Shown here piece after piece: positions 8,304-16,953 of a stretch of 42,893 nucleotides of DNA; the first letter of the stretch is position 1, and the number at the start of each line of letters is the position of its first letter. A model generated the notes under the pieces. The model searched no databases. It saw only the letters and a program-made list of their open reading frames with translations, and was not told the DNA's origin. A program made the translations under genes and the position numbers. Origin of the DNA: Pirellulales bacterium (GTDB lineage Bacteria > Planctomycetota > Planctomycetia > Pirellulales > Thermoguttaceae); assembly GCA_016931075.1 (NCBI GenBank), contig JAFGFF010000253.1, forward strand, positions 1 to 42,893. Direction: 5' to 3'.

Positions 8304-9335
8304 TCATCGATCCTCAGGCTGTGTTGATTCAGTCCCGTCCTTCCGGCGCGTCCAGGCTTCGGGCAGAGGGCGGGTGACCAGATAAACAAAGGTGATGACA
8401 AGGACGAGAAAACCGGTCACACAGGACCATTGTGTATGTGGGATACGGTTGGAGGGTGCGGGCAAAGCCTTGATCTCGTCTACGTCTTCCCCGCCGGCGA
8501 TGGTCGACATGGCCTCAAGGCTCTCGGGCATGAATCGACCTGCGACCCACCAGGTTGCTCCGCTGGCCATCAGATAATAGCCTCGAGCAACAGGTTGGCT
8601 CTTCTGACCACTGTGATAGCTCATCAGCGCCTTCGATCCTTCCGGATCGGCCATAATCTCGTCGAGTGTCAAGTCAACAGGGGCGTTCCACGGAATGGTC
8701 GAATCGGCGATCTCGACAACCATCAAGGTGCGGTTCGAGCCATCCTTGATGTCTTCTTTGGTAACCGTGCCCTCGTCCGGCCAAACCGTGCCTGGACCGG
8801 TCACGGCCACATAGTCCGTGGTGCGTGTATTCGGTGCGGGACCACAAGGGCAATGAAAGCAAGACGGCGCCGTCGCGGCAACCATCGAGTTGTTCAGGCT
8901 GTCCCACGGTTCGTCCAAACGATAGTTCTTGTACAGATCGCCTTCCTCAAGATAGGGCAACAGCAACACCCGCCAACCGTGCATAGGCTTTCCCTCTTCA
9001 TCTCGTACACATACGGGAGGGAAACTGCCATGGTCCTTGTGGTACTCGCGGAGAGCTTTCCCGATCTGCCTCAATTGCTCGCCGCACATGTGTTCTTGTG
9101 TTGCCCAACGCGGTGCGTGCCCCGCCGGCCATATGAATACCATAATCGGTAGCGCCAGTAACAACAGCAGAATCTTCGGATTCCCACCAGACGGTAACCG
9201 GTGGCTTGCTACACGATAGCCGATGATCACACACGCATAATACAACACTGGCAACAGCCCCCACGGACCGATTAGGCCCAGCGCGGCGGCGACCAAGACG
9301 AAGACGAGCAGGAGTGTTTTGAGGGTGTACTGCAT
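8304..9335 (-). CDS. DUF1559-like membrane protein, copy 2 of 3
   Basis: A 343-residue paralogue of the flanking genes with the same order: N-terminal membrane segment (MQYTLKTLLLVFVLVAAALG), CGEQLRQIGKALREYHKDHG, SFPPVCV, HGWRVLLLPYLEEGDLY, LDEPWDSLNN, CPCG, VAVTGPGTVWPDEG and a terminal membrane helix. The central region is very close to copy 1, whereas its C-terminus (RRKDGTESTQPEDR) is nearly that of copy 3 (RRKDGTEPTQPEDR). The spacer before the next start (GAGAACACGTTG then ATG) is also shared. This mosaic pattern suggests recent tandem duplication or gene conversion. The three genes are co-oriented with gaps of 22 bases, so they are probably one transcript. Confidence 0.85.
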   Translation of the reverse strand: MQYTLKTLLLVFVLVAAALGLIGPWGLLPVLYYACVIIGYRVASHRLPSGGNPKILLLLLALPIMVFIWPAGHAPRWATQEHMCGEQLRQIGKALREYHKDHGSFPPVCVRDEEGKPMHGWRVLLLPYLEEGDLYKNYRLDEPWDSLNNSMVAATAPSCFHCPCGPAPNTRTTDYVAVTGPGTVWPDEGTVTKEDIKDGSNRTLMVVEIADSTIPWNAPVDLTLDEIMADPEGSKALMSYHSGQKSQPVARGYYLMASGATWWVAGRFMPESLEAMSTIAGGEDVDEIKALPAPSNRIPHTQWSCVTGFLVLVITFVYLVTRPLPEAWTRRKDGTESTQPEDR

Positions 9336-9357
9336 CAACGTGTTCTCACAAGCGCAA

Positions 9358-10398
9358 TCATCGATCCTCAGGTTGTGTCGGTTCAGTCCCGTCCTTCCGG
9401 CGCGTCCAGGCTTCGGGCAGAGGGCGGGAAACTAGGAGGAGGAAGGAGATAATCAACACGAGCCAGCCGACTGGTTTGGCCCAAGCATTGGGTTTGACAG
9501 GGGAAGGACCGGGAGCGATCGTCTTGAGGGTATCCCAACGACCCGGTTCACGGCCGGCGATGGTTGACATAGCCTTGAATGTCTCGGGCGGAAGACGGCC
9601 GTAGATGTACTGGCTCAGGCCATCGGCAAGTACCACGTTGCCCGAGGATCGGGCTTCGTGTCTGCAAGTATGGTCATGATAGCTCATAATGGCCTTCGTG
9701 CCTTCAGGATCGGCCAGGATCTTGTTCAATGTTAGGTCCCGGGGCGCATTCCAGGGAATCTCGGAATCGGCGATCTCGATGACCAACAATGTGTAGTTCG
9801 GACCATCCCTGAAGTCTCTCATTCCGATCGGACCGTCCACGGGCCATGCCGTGCCGGGCCCCGTCACGGCTACATAATCGGTGGTTCCTGATATTGGATT
9901 GGGTCGACAAGGACAACGAAAGCAAGAAGGCGTTTCTGCCGCGACCTTGCGATTGTGCATGCTGTTCCACGGCTCATCGAGGCGATACTCATGATACATT
10001 CTTGATTTGCCGAGATAGGGCAAGAGCAACACCCGCCAGCTATGCATGGGGTGCCCCTTTGAATCAGTCACGCACACGGGGGGAAAGCTGCCGTATTCCT
10101 TGTGGTAGGAGCGAAGAGCGATTCCCATTTCTCGTGCGTTATTGCTGCATAACCCTCGTTCGAAAAAGAGTGGCGATTCGCGACATAGCGGATAGCTGGT
10201 TATCATCAGACATGGGAAGAAGAGCAGGACCAGCAGAAGGCTAGTTTTTCCCAGTGCCTTTCGATGGAAAACCAGGCGCCCGCCAACCACAAGGCAAGTC
10301 AAATATGCCACCGGCAGCAGCCCCCACGGGCCAAACAAGGCCAGCGTGGCAGCAACCAGGACAAAGACGAGCAGGAGCGTTTTGAGGGTGTACTGCAT
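9358..10398 (-). CDS. DUF1559-like membrane protein, copy 3 of 3
   Basis: The most divergent and promoter-proximal copy, 346 residues. The domain signatures are kept (CSNNAREMGIALRSYHKEYG, SFPPVCV, HSWRVLLLPYLGKSRMY, LDEPWNSMHN, CPCRPN, VAVTGPGTAWPVDG), and the last membrane segment reads WLVLIISFLLLVSRPLPEAW. Differences lie in the loop after the GPGTAWP motif and near HDHTCRHEARSSG, where copies 1 and 2 read HSGSESRPVARG or similar. As in the other copies the N-terminal membrane segment lacks the prepilin cleavage motif typical of canonical DUF1559 proteins, so these may stay membrane-anchored. The 257 bases upstream hold a short repeat but no clear promoter. Confidence 0.85.
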   Translation of the reverse strand: MQYTLKTLLLVFVLVAATLALFGPWGLLPVAYLTCLVVGGRLVFHRKALGKTSLLLVLLFFPCLMITSYPLCRESPLFFERGLCSNNAREMGIALRSYHKEYGSFPPVCVTDSKGHPMHSWRVLLLPYLGKSRMYHEYRLDEPWNSMHNRKVAAETPSCFRCPCRPNPISGTTDYVAVTGPGTAWPVDGPIGMRDFRDGPNYTLLVIEIADSEIPWNAPRDLTLNKILADPEGTKAIMSYHDHTCRHEARSSGNVVLADGLSQYIYGRLPPETFKAMSTIAGREPGRWDTLKTIAPGPSPVKPNAWAKPVGWLVLIISFLLLVSRPLPEAWTRRKDGTEPTQPEDR

Positions 10399-10566
10399 CC
10401 GGTTTTCTCGTCACGCGAAGATTTCTTACCGGGGTCTGTCTGGCATCAATCTACTCTGCTCGGGCAATGCTGCCAAGCACATACTGGATGCCTGGAGGCT
10501 GGAGCATTCCACACGCCCGTTCACAGGCGTTTTGCCAGAGGTGTACCAGATCCGGTAACCTCGAGA

Positions 10567-10638
10567 GGGAACGCTAATCCGCGCTAATCTTCGCTAATGG
10601 AATGGCATTAGCGTCGATCAGTGGAAATTAGTGTTCCC
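10567..10638. repeat. Inverted repeat with 9-base CGCTAAT units
   Basis: GGGAACGCTAAT (10567-10578) faces ATTAGTGTTCCC (10627-10638) with one mismatch. Between them CGCTAAT recurs at about 9-base spacing, and CGCTAATG-GAATGG-CATTAGCG forms an inner hairpin. It sits 18 bases downstream of the stop of the esterase gene at 10656, in the 3' region of that gene. It resembles in design the 10-base-unit element near 4545 and the 8-base-unit element near 24767. Confidence 0.75.
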
Positions 10639-10655
10639 GAACAGCGCCCGGTGTC

Positions 10656-11522
10656 CTACTTTTTCTTCTCCCGCTCGTACTGACCCCGTTTCAGGGTCGG
10701 TTTGCCTTCGAGGTAGCCCAGCGAGGTGAGGAATTCGTCGGTGGCCAGGAGGGTTTCGTGGAACTTGGACTGGTTGAAGAAGCCGTGTTTCTCGCCGTCG
10801 TAGAGGCGCAGGTCGCAGCGGACGCCGGCCTGGGTCATGAGGCGTTTGTACTGCTTGGCTGTGGCCACGGGGATGAGCGAGTCGGCCGTGCCGAGCATGA
10901 CGAGCGTGGGCGGGGTTTTTTTGTTGAGATTGTGCATCGGAGAGATGGATTTCCAATAGTCTTTGACACGGTCGTGGCCGTAGCCGTCGGGGCCGTTGTC
11001 GAAGACGGGATTGAAGAGCACCAGCGCGTTGGGGCGGCAACTGATCGAGGTGTCTTCGCCCGGCTCGTTGAAACCGTCGAGCGTGGCCGTGGCGGCGGCG
11101 ACGTGCCCGCCGGCCGAGCCTCCGCCGGCAGCAATGCGGTCCGGATCGACGCCCAGTTCGGCAGCGTGGCCGCGGACCCAACGGATGGCCGACTTGCCGT
11201 CCTTGACGCATTCTTGAGGCGTGGTCTTGTGCCGCTTCTCGGTCCGGTAGACGGGACAAACGGCGACCATCCCCCGCGAGGCCAGGTAGTGTGCCTGACG
11301 ATAGAACTGGCCCGGGGCGCCCGTCTTCCAACCGCCGCCAAAGAACAGCACGATGGCCGGCGCCTTGTCGGTCGGTTTGTGCCCGGGCGGAAAGAACATG
11401 AAGGCGCGCAGCTTATGCCCATCGACCGTCTTGTATGTATCGACCTTGTCCGGCCGCGGGTCGGCCTGTGCAGTGGCGACAATTACTACAAGAACAAGAA
11501 AAGCGAAAGCAGGGCGTCTCAT
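10656..11522 (-). CDS. Secreted alpha/beta-hydrolase (BD-FAE/carboxylesterase type)
   Basis: A 288-residue esterase of the hormone-sensitive-lipase/BD-FAE group. Residues 1-20 (MRRPAFAFLVLVVIVATAQA) are a signal peptide, so it acts outside the cytoplasm. The oxyanion hole motif is FFGGGW where HGGGW is usual; the nucleophile elbow is GGGSAGG. The acid lies in LGTADSLIP and the His in GEKHGFFN. Family members remove acyl groups from polysaccharides or small esters; the substrate here is unknown. The lysine-rich tail (EREKKK) is hydrophilic. It stands alone: the anti-sigma-like gene upstream is 89 bases away. Confidence 0.9.
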   Translation of the reverse strand: MRRPAFAFLVLVVIVATAQADPRPDKVDTYKTVDGHKLRAFMFFPPGHKPTDKAPAIVLFFGGGWKTGAPGQFYRQAHYLASRGMVAVCPVYRTEKRHKTTPQECVKDGKSAIRWVRGHAAELGVDPDRIAAGGGSAGGHVAAATATLDGFNEPGEDTSISCRPNALVLFNPVFDNGPDGYGHDRVKDYWKSISPMHNLNKKTPPTLVMLGTADSLIPVATAKQYKRLMTQAGVRCDLRLYDGEKHGFFNQSKFHETLLATDEFLTSLGYLEGKPTLKRGQYEREKKK

Positions 11523-11610
11523 GGCAGGGCTCCTGGTTCAAAGGTTGGGCAATCGACGGCCGTAGCCGCTACTCCTCAGAATACCACGGCGACCGGCGTG
11601 GGGACACCGT

Positions 11611-12021
11611 CTACCGCTTCGCCCCGAGATAGCCGGCGCTGGATTGGAAGTAGCGGCGGCGGCGGGTTTCGACGGCTTCGGGCGCTTCGGCCTGGCGGGT
11701 TTCGAGGTCGGCCAGATTGGCCCTGCAGACGCGGCAGCCCACCTTGTGAAGATGGAACTCGACGTATTCGGCCGTGTCGTCGGGCAGCACGCCCAAAAGG
11801 TAGCTGCCGAGCTGTTCTCGCGTGGGGCAACTCAGCCGGTGACGACGCCAGATCTCACCCAGCGAGTGAACGCCCGCGTCGCGTCGCGAGTTGATCGTCA
11901 CCAACTGCTCGACGTAGGCCGGATTGCCGCGTAGGGCACGCTCCACCCGGGCCATGTCCTCCGGCGGCAAGGCCTCGTCCAGGTACGCTTCCAGTTCGCT
12001 CGGGCGGAGAGATCGGGGCAT
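11611..12021 (-). CDS. Small regulator paired with an ECF sigma factor (putative zinc-finger-like anti-sigma)
   Basis: A 136-residue soluble protein starting MPRSLRPSELEAYLDEALPP. A central segment reads CPTREQLGSYLLGVLPDDTAEYVEFHLHKVGCRVC, which matches the HxxxCxxC spacing (H-L-H-K-V-G-C-R-V-C) of zinc-finger anti-sigma domains. No membrane helix follows. It begins 32 bases after the sigma gene and on the same strand, the usual place for a cognate anti-sigma factor. Whether it inhibits the sigma factor or senses a ligand is unknown. The start lacks a Shine-Dalgarno site; the frame upstream is open, but the ATG at 12021 fits the ELEAYLDEALPPE N-terminus usual for this protein group. Confidence 0.7.
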   Translation of the reverse strand: MPRSLRPSELEAYLDEALPPEDMARVERALRGNPAYVEQLVTINSRRDAGVHSLGEIWRRHRLSCPTREQLGSYLLGVLPDDTAEYVEFHLHKVGCRVCRANLADLETRQAEAPEAVETRRRRYFQSSAGYLGAKR

Positions 12022-12053
12022 GGGGGTGAAAGGGGGATTGGGGATTGGGGTGG

Positions 12054-12695
12054 TTAGTTGTCTTCGTAGAGTTCGGGGAAGATTTCCTCGGGCAGGGCCT
12101 GTTTGCGAACGGAGGTGCGCAGGCCGGCGAGGAACTGGAACTTGTGGTTGGCCACGGCCTGTTCCGAAAGGTCCAGCTCGGTTGCGACGTCCTTGTTGGC
12201 CCAGCCGCGGACGACCAACAGTTCGATGCACTTGAGTTTTTCCCAATCGCCCCGCCCACGCCAACGGTCGATCTGCTGGCGCATCGCTTCGGCCAGGGCC
12301 GTCTCTTCGATCCCGCGGCGCTCGCCGCTGCGCATGATGCTGCTGGCCGGTCGGCCGCTGCCGGGCAGTTCCCACGAGCCGCTGGTCGAGCCGGACGCCA
12401 AGGGCACGGTCGGCCGGCGGCCCTCGCGGCGAAGAAAATCGGTCAGCTTGTGCGCGGCGATCGAAAAGAGGTAGCTCTCCAGCGACCGCCGGTCGTCGAA
12501 GTTGGGCAGGCTGGTCAGAAATCCGATAAACGTCTCCTGGACGATGTCCTCGGCTGCCGCCCTCGAGTTGGCCCGACTCTGCACGAACGCCAGCAGCCGT
12601 CCCTCGAACCGCGCGATCAGCTCGTTCCACGCGTCGGCGTCCCCGGCGCGGATCCGCTGGATCAGAAGTTGGTCGGTTTGGCTGGCGTCGGACAT
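12054..12695 (-). CDS. ECF-type RNA polymerase sigma factor
   Basis: A 213-residue sigma-70 family protein. Region 2 runs from about residue 10 to 85 (AWNELIARFEGRLLAFVQ, AAEDIVQETFIGFL, SYLFSIAAHKLTDFLRR). A longer-than-usual linker rich in Ser and Gly follows. Region 4 is near residues 140-195, with the helix-turn-helix NKDVATELDLSEQAVANHK. This is the planctomycete-expanded sort of ECF factor, and the FLA-rich end has a short acidic tail (ELYEDN). The adjacent small protein is probably its regulator. The start follows a 26-base perfect inverted repeat in the gap upstream, so readthrough from 12826-14529 is likely limited. Confidence 0.93.
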   Translation of the reverse strand: MSDASQTDQLLIQRIRAGDADAWNELIARFEGRLLAFVQSRANSRAAAEDIVQETFIGFLTSLPNFDDRRSLESYLFSIAAHKLTDFLRREGRRPTVPLASGSTSGSWELPGSGRPASSIMRSGERRGIEETALAEAMRQQIDRWRGRGDWEKLKCIELLVVRGWANKDVATELDLSEQAVANHKFQFLAGLRTSVRKQALPEEIFPELYEDN

Positions 12696-12736
12696 GGTCT
12701 ATGGCTATAGAGGATTAGTAGTTACCACATGGCATC

Positions 12737-12809
12737 TGTAGGAGGCGACTCCTGTCGCCGAATGGAGAGTCATCCGGCAGACTTTCGGCGACAGGAGTCG
12801 CCTCCTACA
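12737..12809. repeat. REPIN-like doublet with perfect 26-base arms
   Basis: Arms 12737-12762 and 12784-12809 are perfect reverse complements separated by 21 bases. Each arm itself contains a smaller hairpin, GGCGAC-TCCT-GTCGCC, so the DNA or RNA can fold either as two small hairpins or one long one. It lies between the stop of the 12826 gene and the start of the sigma-factor gene. Confidence 0.9.
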
Positions 12810-12825
12810 AACTTGAGAACGTTCG

Positions 12826-14529
12826 TCATGATACCAGGAACCGCAGGATGACGACAACCGCCACGCCGGTTCCCAGCAGGACGGTTCCGGCCGTTCGGGT
12901 TCGCCGGAAGACGACCAGGCCCGACGGGACCACGAGGAGCACGCCGATCGCGGCCCAGGAAAATTCACCTTGCGAACGCCCTCCCGCCCTTGCACGGCTG
13001 GAGACGCTGACCGACGCGGACTCGCGCGCCTCGCTCGCCTCCCGAAGCACCTGCGTGAGACGCGGCGGGGGAACTTCGTCGTGATGCGTGATCGGTTGGA
13101 GTACCTCTACCGCTGGACGGCGTTCCGGGATCGGACGGATTTCCTCCATAAGCAACAGAACGACTCCGGCAGCGAGCACGCCTCCCACGACCAGGACGGC
13201 GGCGCCCAGTTTTCGGAACCGCCCTTCGGTGGCCTGGTCGAACTTCAGGGCGCCGAACGTCAGGCCCAACACGAGGAGGAAGCCGCCTAGGATGCTGCCG
13301 ACGATGGCGACGCGTCTCTTCACCTGGTTTTCGTGCAATCCACCCTTGATCCGTCGATTATCGTCCTCATCGAACCGCAAGAGGAGGTGCAGGCTGACCA
13401 TGGGCTCACCTGGAATGACCTCCTCGACCTGCTCTTCCCATTCCTCCTTGACGATGCGTTCGCGCATGTATTCGTAAGAAAGAAGATCCTGGCCATGGGT
13501 CGAGCGGCCTAGCAGGCGCTGGGCATATTCCCTCGCCGCTTCTTCGAGAGCCCGGGGCATTCCCTGCTCACACACGCTCCGCGACGTGTACGGACCGATC
13601 TTGATGACCATCTGATAGCCTTTACCGTAGCGTCCGTCGGGGGCGCCCACCCAGGCGGGCCGATCAGTCTGCGCGGGCGACGCGAGCGGCGTGAGCGCCC
13701 TTTCGGGATCGTCCGTCCGGGCTTGCTCGGCCGCGATCGCCCGGCCCAGGTAGTGGCCCAACATCCGCAGGGCCGTGTATTCGTCGGCCCCCTCGGGCAT
13801 TTCCTCGACCACGGCGCCGACCAGGCTCTTCACGAGGGCGTTCATCCGCGAATCGTCGATCTTCGGGGCCGGCGGCGTCACGACTGTCACGACCGTCGGT
13901 TTCTCCTTCTCGACCGCAGGATCCACCTTTATCGGCGGCTGGGGCGGCATGGGCGTCTCGACCGGAGCCGGCACCGGTTTGGACGCCGACTTGACCTGCG
14001 TCGAGGAACCGGTGAACATCTCGCCCACGGCATTGCGGAGCGACCGGATCATCCCCGTGCTCTTCTTAGACTTCTCCTTGTCCGACGAAGAGTCCGACGC
14101 CACCGGATGAGCCGCTTTTTTGTCGACCGTTTTTTTGTTGCTAGCAGCCTTTTTATCGACCGTTTTGTCGGCTCGTTTTTCGACCGTTTTCTGGCCCGAT
14201 TTTTGAACGGTTTTTTGAACCGAATCGCCCGCGGCCGGCTCGTCCTTCATGATGGGTTCATCGAGCGGGATTCCTCGTTGAACCGTGACATGTGTTCCGC
14301 GATAGTCGACCTGGGCAACGCCCTCGAACGACCGAACGGCTACCAGCGACAAAAAACCGACGCCGAGAATCGGAACGGCCACCAGGAGGCCGCCCACCAG
14401 TCGTGTGCGCCGGAAGCACAGGGCAATGAGCCCCACGACAAAAAGCGCGCCCAAGCCGGCCAGCATGAACACTACGAGAGCCATGTCGGCACCTGGCGAG
14501 TGCGGGGTTTGTAAGGCGATTTGATCCAT
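12826..14529 (-). CDS. Membrane protein with Lys/Thr/Ala-rich linker, unknown function
   Basis: A 567-residue protein not recognised. Two membrane segments near the N-terminus (MALVVFMLAGLGALFVVGL and LVGGLLVAVPILGVGFLSLV) precede a low-complexity linker with repeats of KTVDKK and KKTVEK. A globular region (about residues 215-385) contains TALRMLGHYLGRAIAAEQ, GYQMVIKIGPYTSRSVCEQG and a segment VSLHLLLRFDEDD. It ends with three more membrane helices (VAIVGSILGGFLLVLGLTFG, LGAAVLVVGGVLAAGVVLLL, VVPSGLVVFRRTRTAGTVL). The layout suggests an envelope protein with a soluble middle domain. An internal ATG at 14484 is an alternative start with a slightly better upstream AGGTG. Confidence 0.8.
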   Translation of the reverse strand: MDQIALQTPHSPGADMALVVFMLAGLGALFVVGLIALCFRRTRLVGGLLVAVPILGVGFLSLVAVRSFEGVAQVDYRGTHVTVQRGIPLDEPIMKDEPAAGDSVQKTVQKSGQKTVEKRADKTVDKKAASNKKTVDKKAAHPVASDSSSDKEKSKKSTGMIRSLRNAVGEMFTGSSTQVKSASKPVPAPVETPMPPQPPIKVDPAVEKEKPTVVTVVTPPAPKIDDSRMNALVKSLVGAVVEEMPEGADEYTALRMLGHYLGRAIAAEQARTDDPERALTPLASPAQTDRPAWVGAPDGRYGKGYQMVIKIGPYTSRSVCEQGMPRALEEAAREYAQRLLGRSTHGQDLLSYEYMRERIVKEEWEEQVEEVIPGEPMVSLHLLLRFDEDDNRRIKGGLHENQVKRRVAIVGSILGGFLLVLGLTFGALKFDQATEGRFRKLGAAVLVVGGVLAAGVVLLLMEEIRPIPERRPAVEVLQPITHHDEVPPPRLTQVLREASEARESASVSVSSRARAGGRSQGEFSWAAIGVLLVVPSGLVVFRRTRTAGTVLLGTGVAVVVILRFLVS

Positions 14530-14590
14530 ATCAGCACACGCGATCTATTGAGTTTGTCAGGTCGTATAGGACCCGCAAGCGTTCAGTCTA

Positions 14591-14659
14591 TGGAGGGACG
14601 CGCTCCGTCGCGTCCGCGGTATTCGGTCCTTCCCGGCCACGACGGAGCGTGGCCCTCCA
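14591..14659. repeat. REPIN-like doublet, TGGAGGG class, with covarying stems
   Basis: Left unit 14591-14616 and right unit 14634-14659 are imperfect reverse complements. Each holds a hairpin: left GGACGCG-CTCCGT-CGCGTCC; right (read on the other strand) GGCCACG-CTCCGT-CGTGGCC. The loop is the same and the stems differ in a paired way. It lies between the kinase gene stop and the 14529 gene start. Confidence 0.85.
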
Positions 14660-14700
14660 AATCAAGGGGTCAATAAACACAAAAATCCATCATGGGATTC

Positions 14701-16674
14701 CTACGCCACGGTTTGCATACTTTCGTCTTCCAAGGTCGCCAGGCGTTTGCGAGGCGAGATCCAGAGGCTGGCCAGTTGGACCGACGCGGACATCGCGCAG
14801 GCGACCATCGGCAACCATGGTTGGGGGAACTGCCACGCCCAGGCGACCACCCCGGCCACGATCGCCGTGACCAGCATCGTCCAGAGGCTCAGCCGGACGC
14901 GGCGCAACGGGTCGGTCTGATGCCACCATCGGACCAACGGCATCAGTGTGCCGAATGCCACGACGTAGGCCGGCAGCAACGGGCCGTTGTTGTAGAAGCT
15001 CGTGGGCATCTTCATGTACGGCGCGTTCAGGTCGCGGGTGTAGGGCAGCGAGACCAAGAGCACATCGGCCGCGCCCCAAGCCAGCACGCCCAGCCCCAGC
15101 CCGACGATCAGCATCACGAACCGCCGCAGCATCGGGTCTCCGGATTTTCCTTCCCAGAACTTGCCGACAATCATCACGGCCCAGCTTCCAGCCAGGCTCA
15201 CCAACACCATCCATGCGCAGACTTCCATGCCCGGCAGTTCGCTGTGGAACCCGAACACCAGGGCCATCGCCAGGCACACCGTCGCAACAACCACCGTGCC
15301 CAGGAGCATCGACCCGATCAGGTCGGCCATCCGTTGGAGCACCGGCTTGCGGACCAGGGCCTGGGCAGGCATTTCGCGAGGACGCCGTCGCGCCCGCCGG
15401 AGCTTCGCCTGACGGACCGTGGCGGCCGGTCGTTCGGGCGAGGGCGAGGCGGCCCGCGCGTTCCGTTGTTGCGGAGCCGGTTGGGCCACCACATGCCGCC
15501 GCTGGCCGGCCAACACGAGCGAGCGGATGATCCGATAGACTCCATACACTACCGCGGTAAAAAACGCCAACGGCATCCAAATCCCGCCTGTCATGATCGC
15601 GCCGATGATGGCAAGCACGGACAGAATTACCCGGGTTGTAATGTTCAACTCGTACCATCCGTCGCGGAGGTTGCAGCCGAACTCCCGAACGGCCGCCCAA
15701 ATCGGCTCTTCGTCGACCGGCTCGCTGACCGGCAACACGATGGCGAAGGGAGGCTGGCCCGCGCCGTTGCCGTTGGGGGCCGACGCCTGGGCCGACGCGC
15801 CGTACACGCCGACTCGCGGGATCTCGCCCTCGCCTGTCGGACGCGGGAGCCGGGCGAGCATCTCGGCCACGGAGCTGAACCGCATGCTCGGGTCTTTTTC
15901 CAACGCCCGGGCGACGACCGAACGATAAGGCTCGGGCAGCATCGAGACGTCCGGCTTGGCCGTCAGGTGCTTCATGAGCACTTCGCCGACGCTCTCGCCC
16001 TCGAACGGCACCCGGCCGGTAAGCATCTCGAACAGCACGATGCCCAGGGCGTAGATGTCGATCTCCTTGCCGTAACGTCCGTTGGCCACCTCGGGCGCCA
16101 TGTAGTGGACCGTGCCGACGCTTTCGGTGTGTCCGCTCCGCCGGCTGCACGAGACGAACTTCGACAGGCCGTAGTCGCCGATCTGGACGCGTCCCTCGTC
16201 GGAGAAGATGTTGCCCGGCTTGAGGTCGCGGTGGACGATCCCGTGGTCGTGCAGGTAGGCGACGCCCGCGGCGATGCCGTGGAACCAGCGGAGCGCTTCT
16301 TCCTCGCCCAGGCCGTTGGGGTTGGAGGCCAGGACGTCGTCCAGCGCGCTGCCGGAGACGAACTCCATGACGACCCAGTGGTCGCCCCGTTCGTCCTGCC
16401 GGATGTCGTAGATGTCCAGCAGGTTGGGATGCTTAAGATTCAGGCACTGCTTGATGCCGCGCAGCTCGACGTCGAGGCTGCGGCGGATGAGTTTCAGGGC
16501 GACTTCCTTGCCGGCGTCGCTCGTGGCGTAATAGACCTCGCCGAAGCCTCCGTGCCCGATGCCGCGTTTGATCGTGTATCCGTCCAAGGGCCGTGTCCCA
16601 CCCGCATGGGCAAACGGCGCCGAGGACGTTTGCGCGCCGTCGGGCATTCCCCTTTGTGTTGGCGGTAGGTTCAT
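14701..16674 (-). CDS. Membrane-anchored serine/threonine protein kinase
   Basis: A 657-residue Hanks-type kinase. Domain order: a short tail, a kinase domain (residues 33-295), a linker, then a membrane domain. Residues seen: glycine-rich loop GIGHGGFGEVY (38-48), Lys61 in VALKL, catalytic HRDLKPGN (148-155), metal-binding DYG at 167-169 (DFG in most kinases) and APE (193-195). The activation segment is SVGTVHYMAP. C-terminal to residue 330 there are about six or more hydrophobic segments (VILSVLAIIGAIMTGGIWMPL, IGSMLLGTVVVATVCLAMAL and others). The kinase would face the cytoplasm. The FHA protein directly upstream on the same strand is the natural phosphothreonine reader. Confidence 0.95.
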   Translation of the reverse strand: MNLPPTQRGMPDGAQTSSAPFAHAGGTRPLDGYTIKRGIGHGGFGEVYYATSDAGKEVALKLIRRSLDVELRGIKQCLNLKHPNLLDIYDIRQDERGDHWVVMEFVSGSALDDVLASNPNGLGEEEALRWFHGIAAGVAYLHDHGIVHRDLKPGNIFSDEGRVQIGDYGLSKFVSCSRRSGHTESVGTVHYMAPEVANGRYGKEIDIYALGIVLFEMLTGRVPFEGESVGEVLMKHLTAKPDVSMLPEPYRSVVARALEKDPSMRFSSVAEMLARLPRPTGEGEIPRVGVYGASAQASAPNGNGAGQPPFAIVLPVSEPVDEEPIWAAVREFGCNLRDGWYELNITTRVILSVLAIIGAIMTGGIWMPLAFFTAVVYGVYRIIRSLVLAGQRRHVVAQPAPQQRNARAASPSPERPAATVRQAKLRRARRRPREMPAQALVRKPVLQRMADLIGSMLLGTVVVATVCLAMALVFGFHSELPGMEVCAWMVLVSLAGSWAVMIVGKFWEGKSGDPMLRRFVMLIVGLGLGVLAWGAADVLLVSLPYTRDLNAPYMKMPTSFYNNGPLLPAYVVAFGTLMPLVRWWHQTDPLRRVRLSLWTMLVTAIVAGVVAWAWQFPQPWLPMVACAMSASVQLASLWISPRKRLATLEDESMQTVA

Positions 16675-16721
16675 GACAACTTGCCCTTGGGTTGGTAACC
16701 GCTCACACCCCGAGGCAAGCG

Positions 16722-16800
16722 GCGGAAAAGGTGACAGTCACCTTTTGCCGGAACGGCCCTTCGGGTGCTTTGCACAAAAGGTGACTGTCACCTTTTCCGC
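16722..16800. repeat. REPIN-like doublet with perfect 25-base arms (GGTGAC class)
   Basis: Arms 16722-16746 and 16776-16800 are perfect reverse complements over 25 bases. Each contains AAAAGGTGAC facing GTCACCTTTT with one base between, an almost uninterrupted palindrome. It is 48 bases upstream of the kinase start codon, so it would lie in the kinase mRNA leader if transcription starts further up. Confidence 0.9.
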
Positions 16801-16953
16801 GGGTTGGGAACGGTTTCTTGGGTTCGCACGATGGCCACCGTTTTCGGGAAGACCTTATTATATCACGAACGTCACCGGTCGGGGGGAACCGAACTCACCC
16901 TGGCATCCCCCCCGAGTCAGCGGTGTCGGGCCGGGTGAAGCAGTACTTTCTCT

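Noticed and set aside
14692-16668. A 658-codon open frame antisense to the kinase
   Set aside because: The kinase motifs are clear on the minus strand; the plus-strand frame is His/Arg/Gln-rich shadow sequence.
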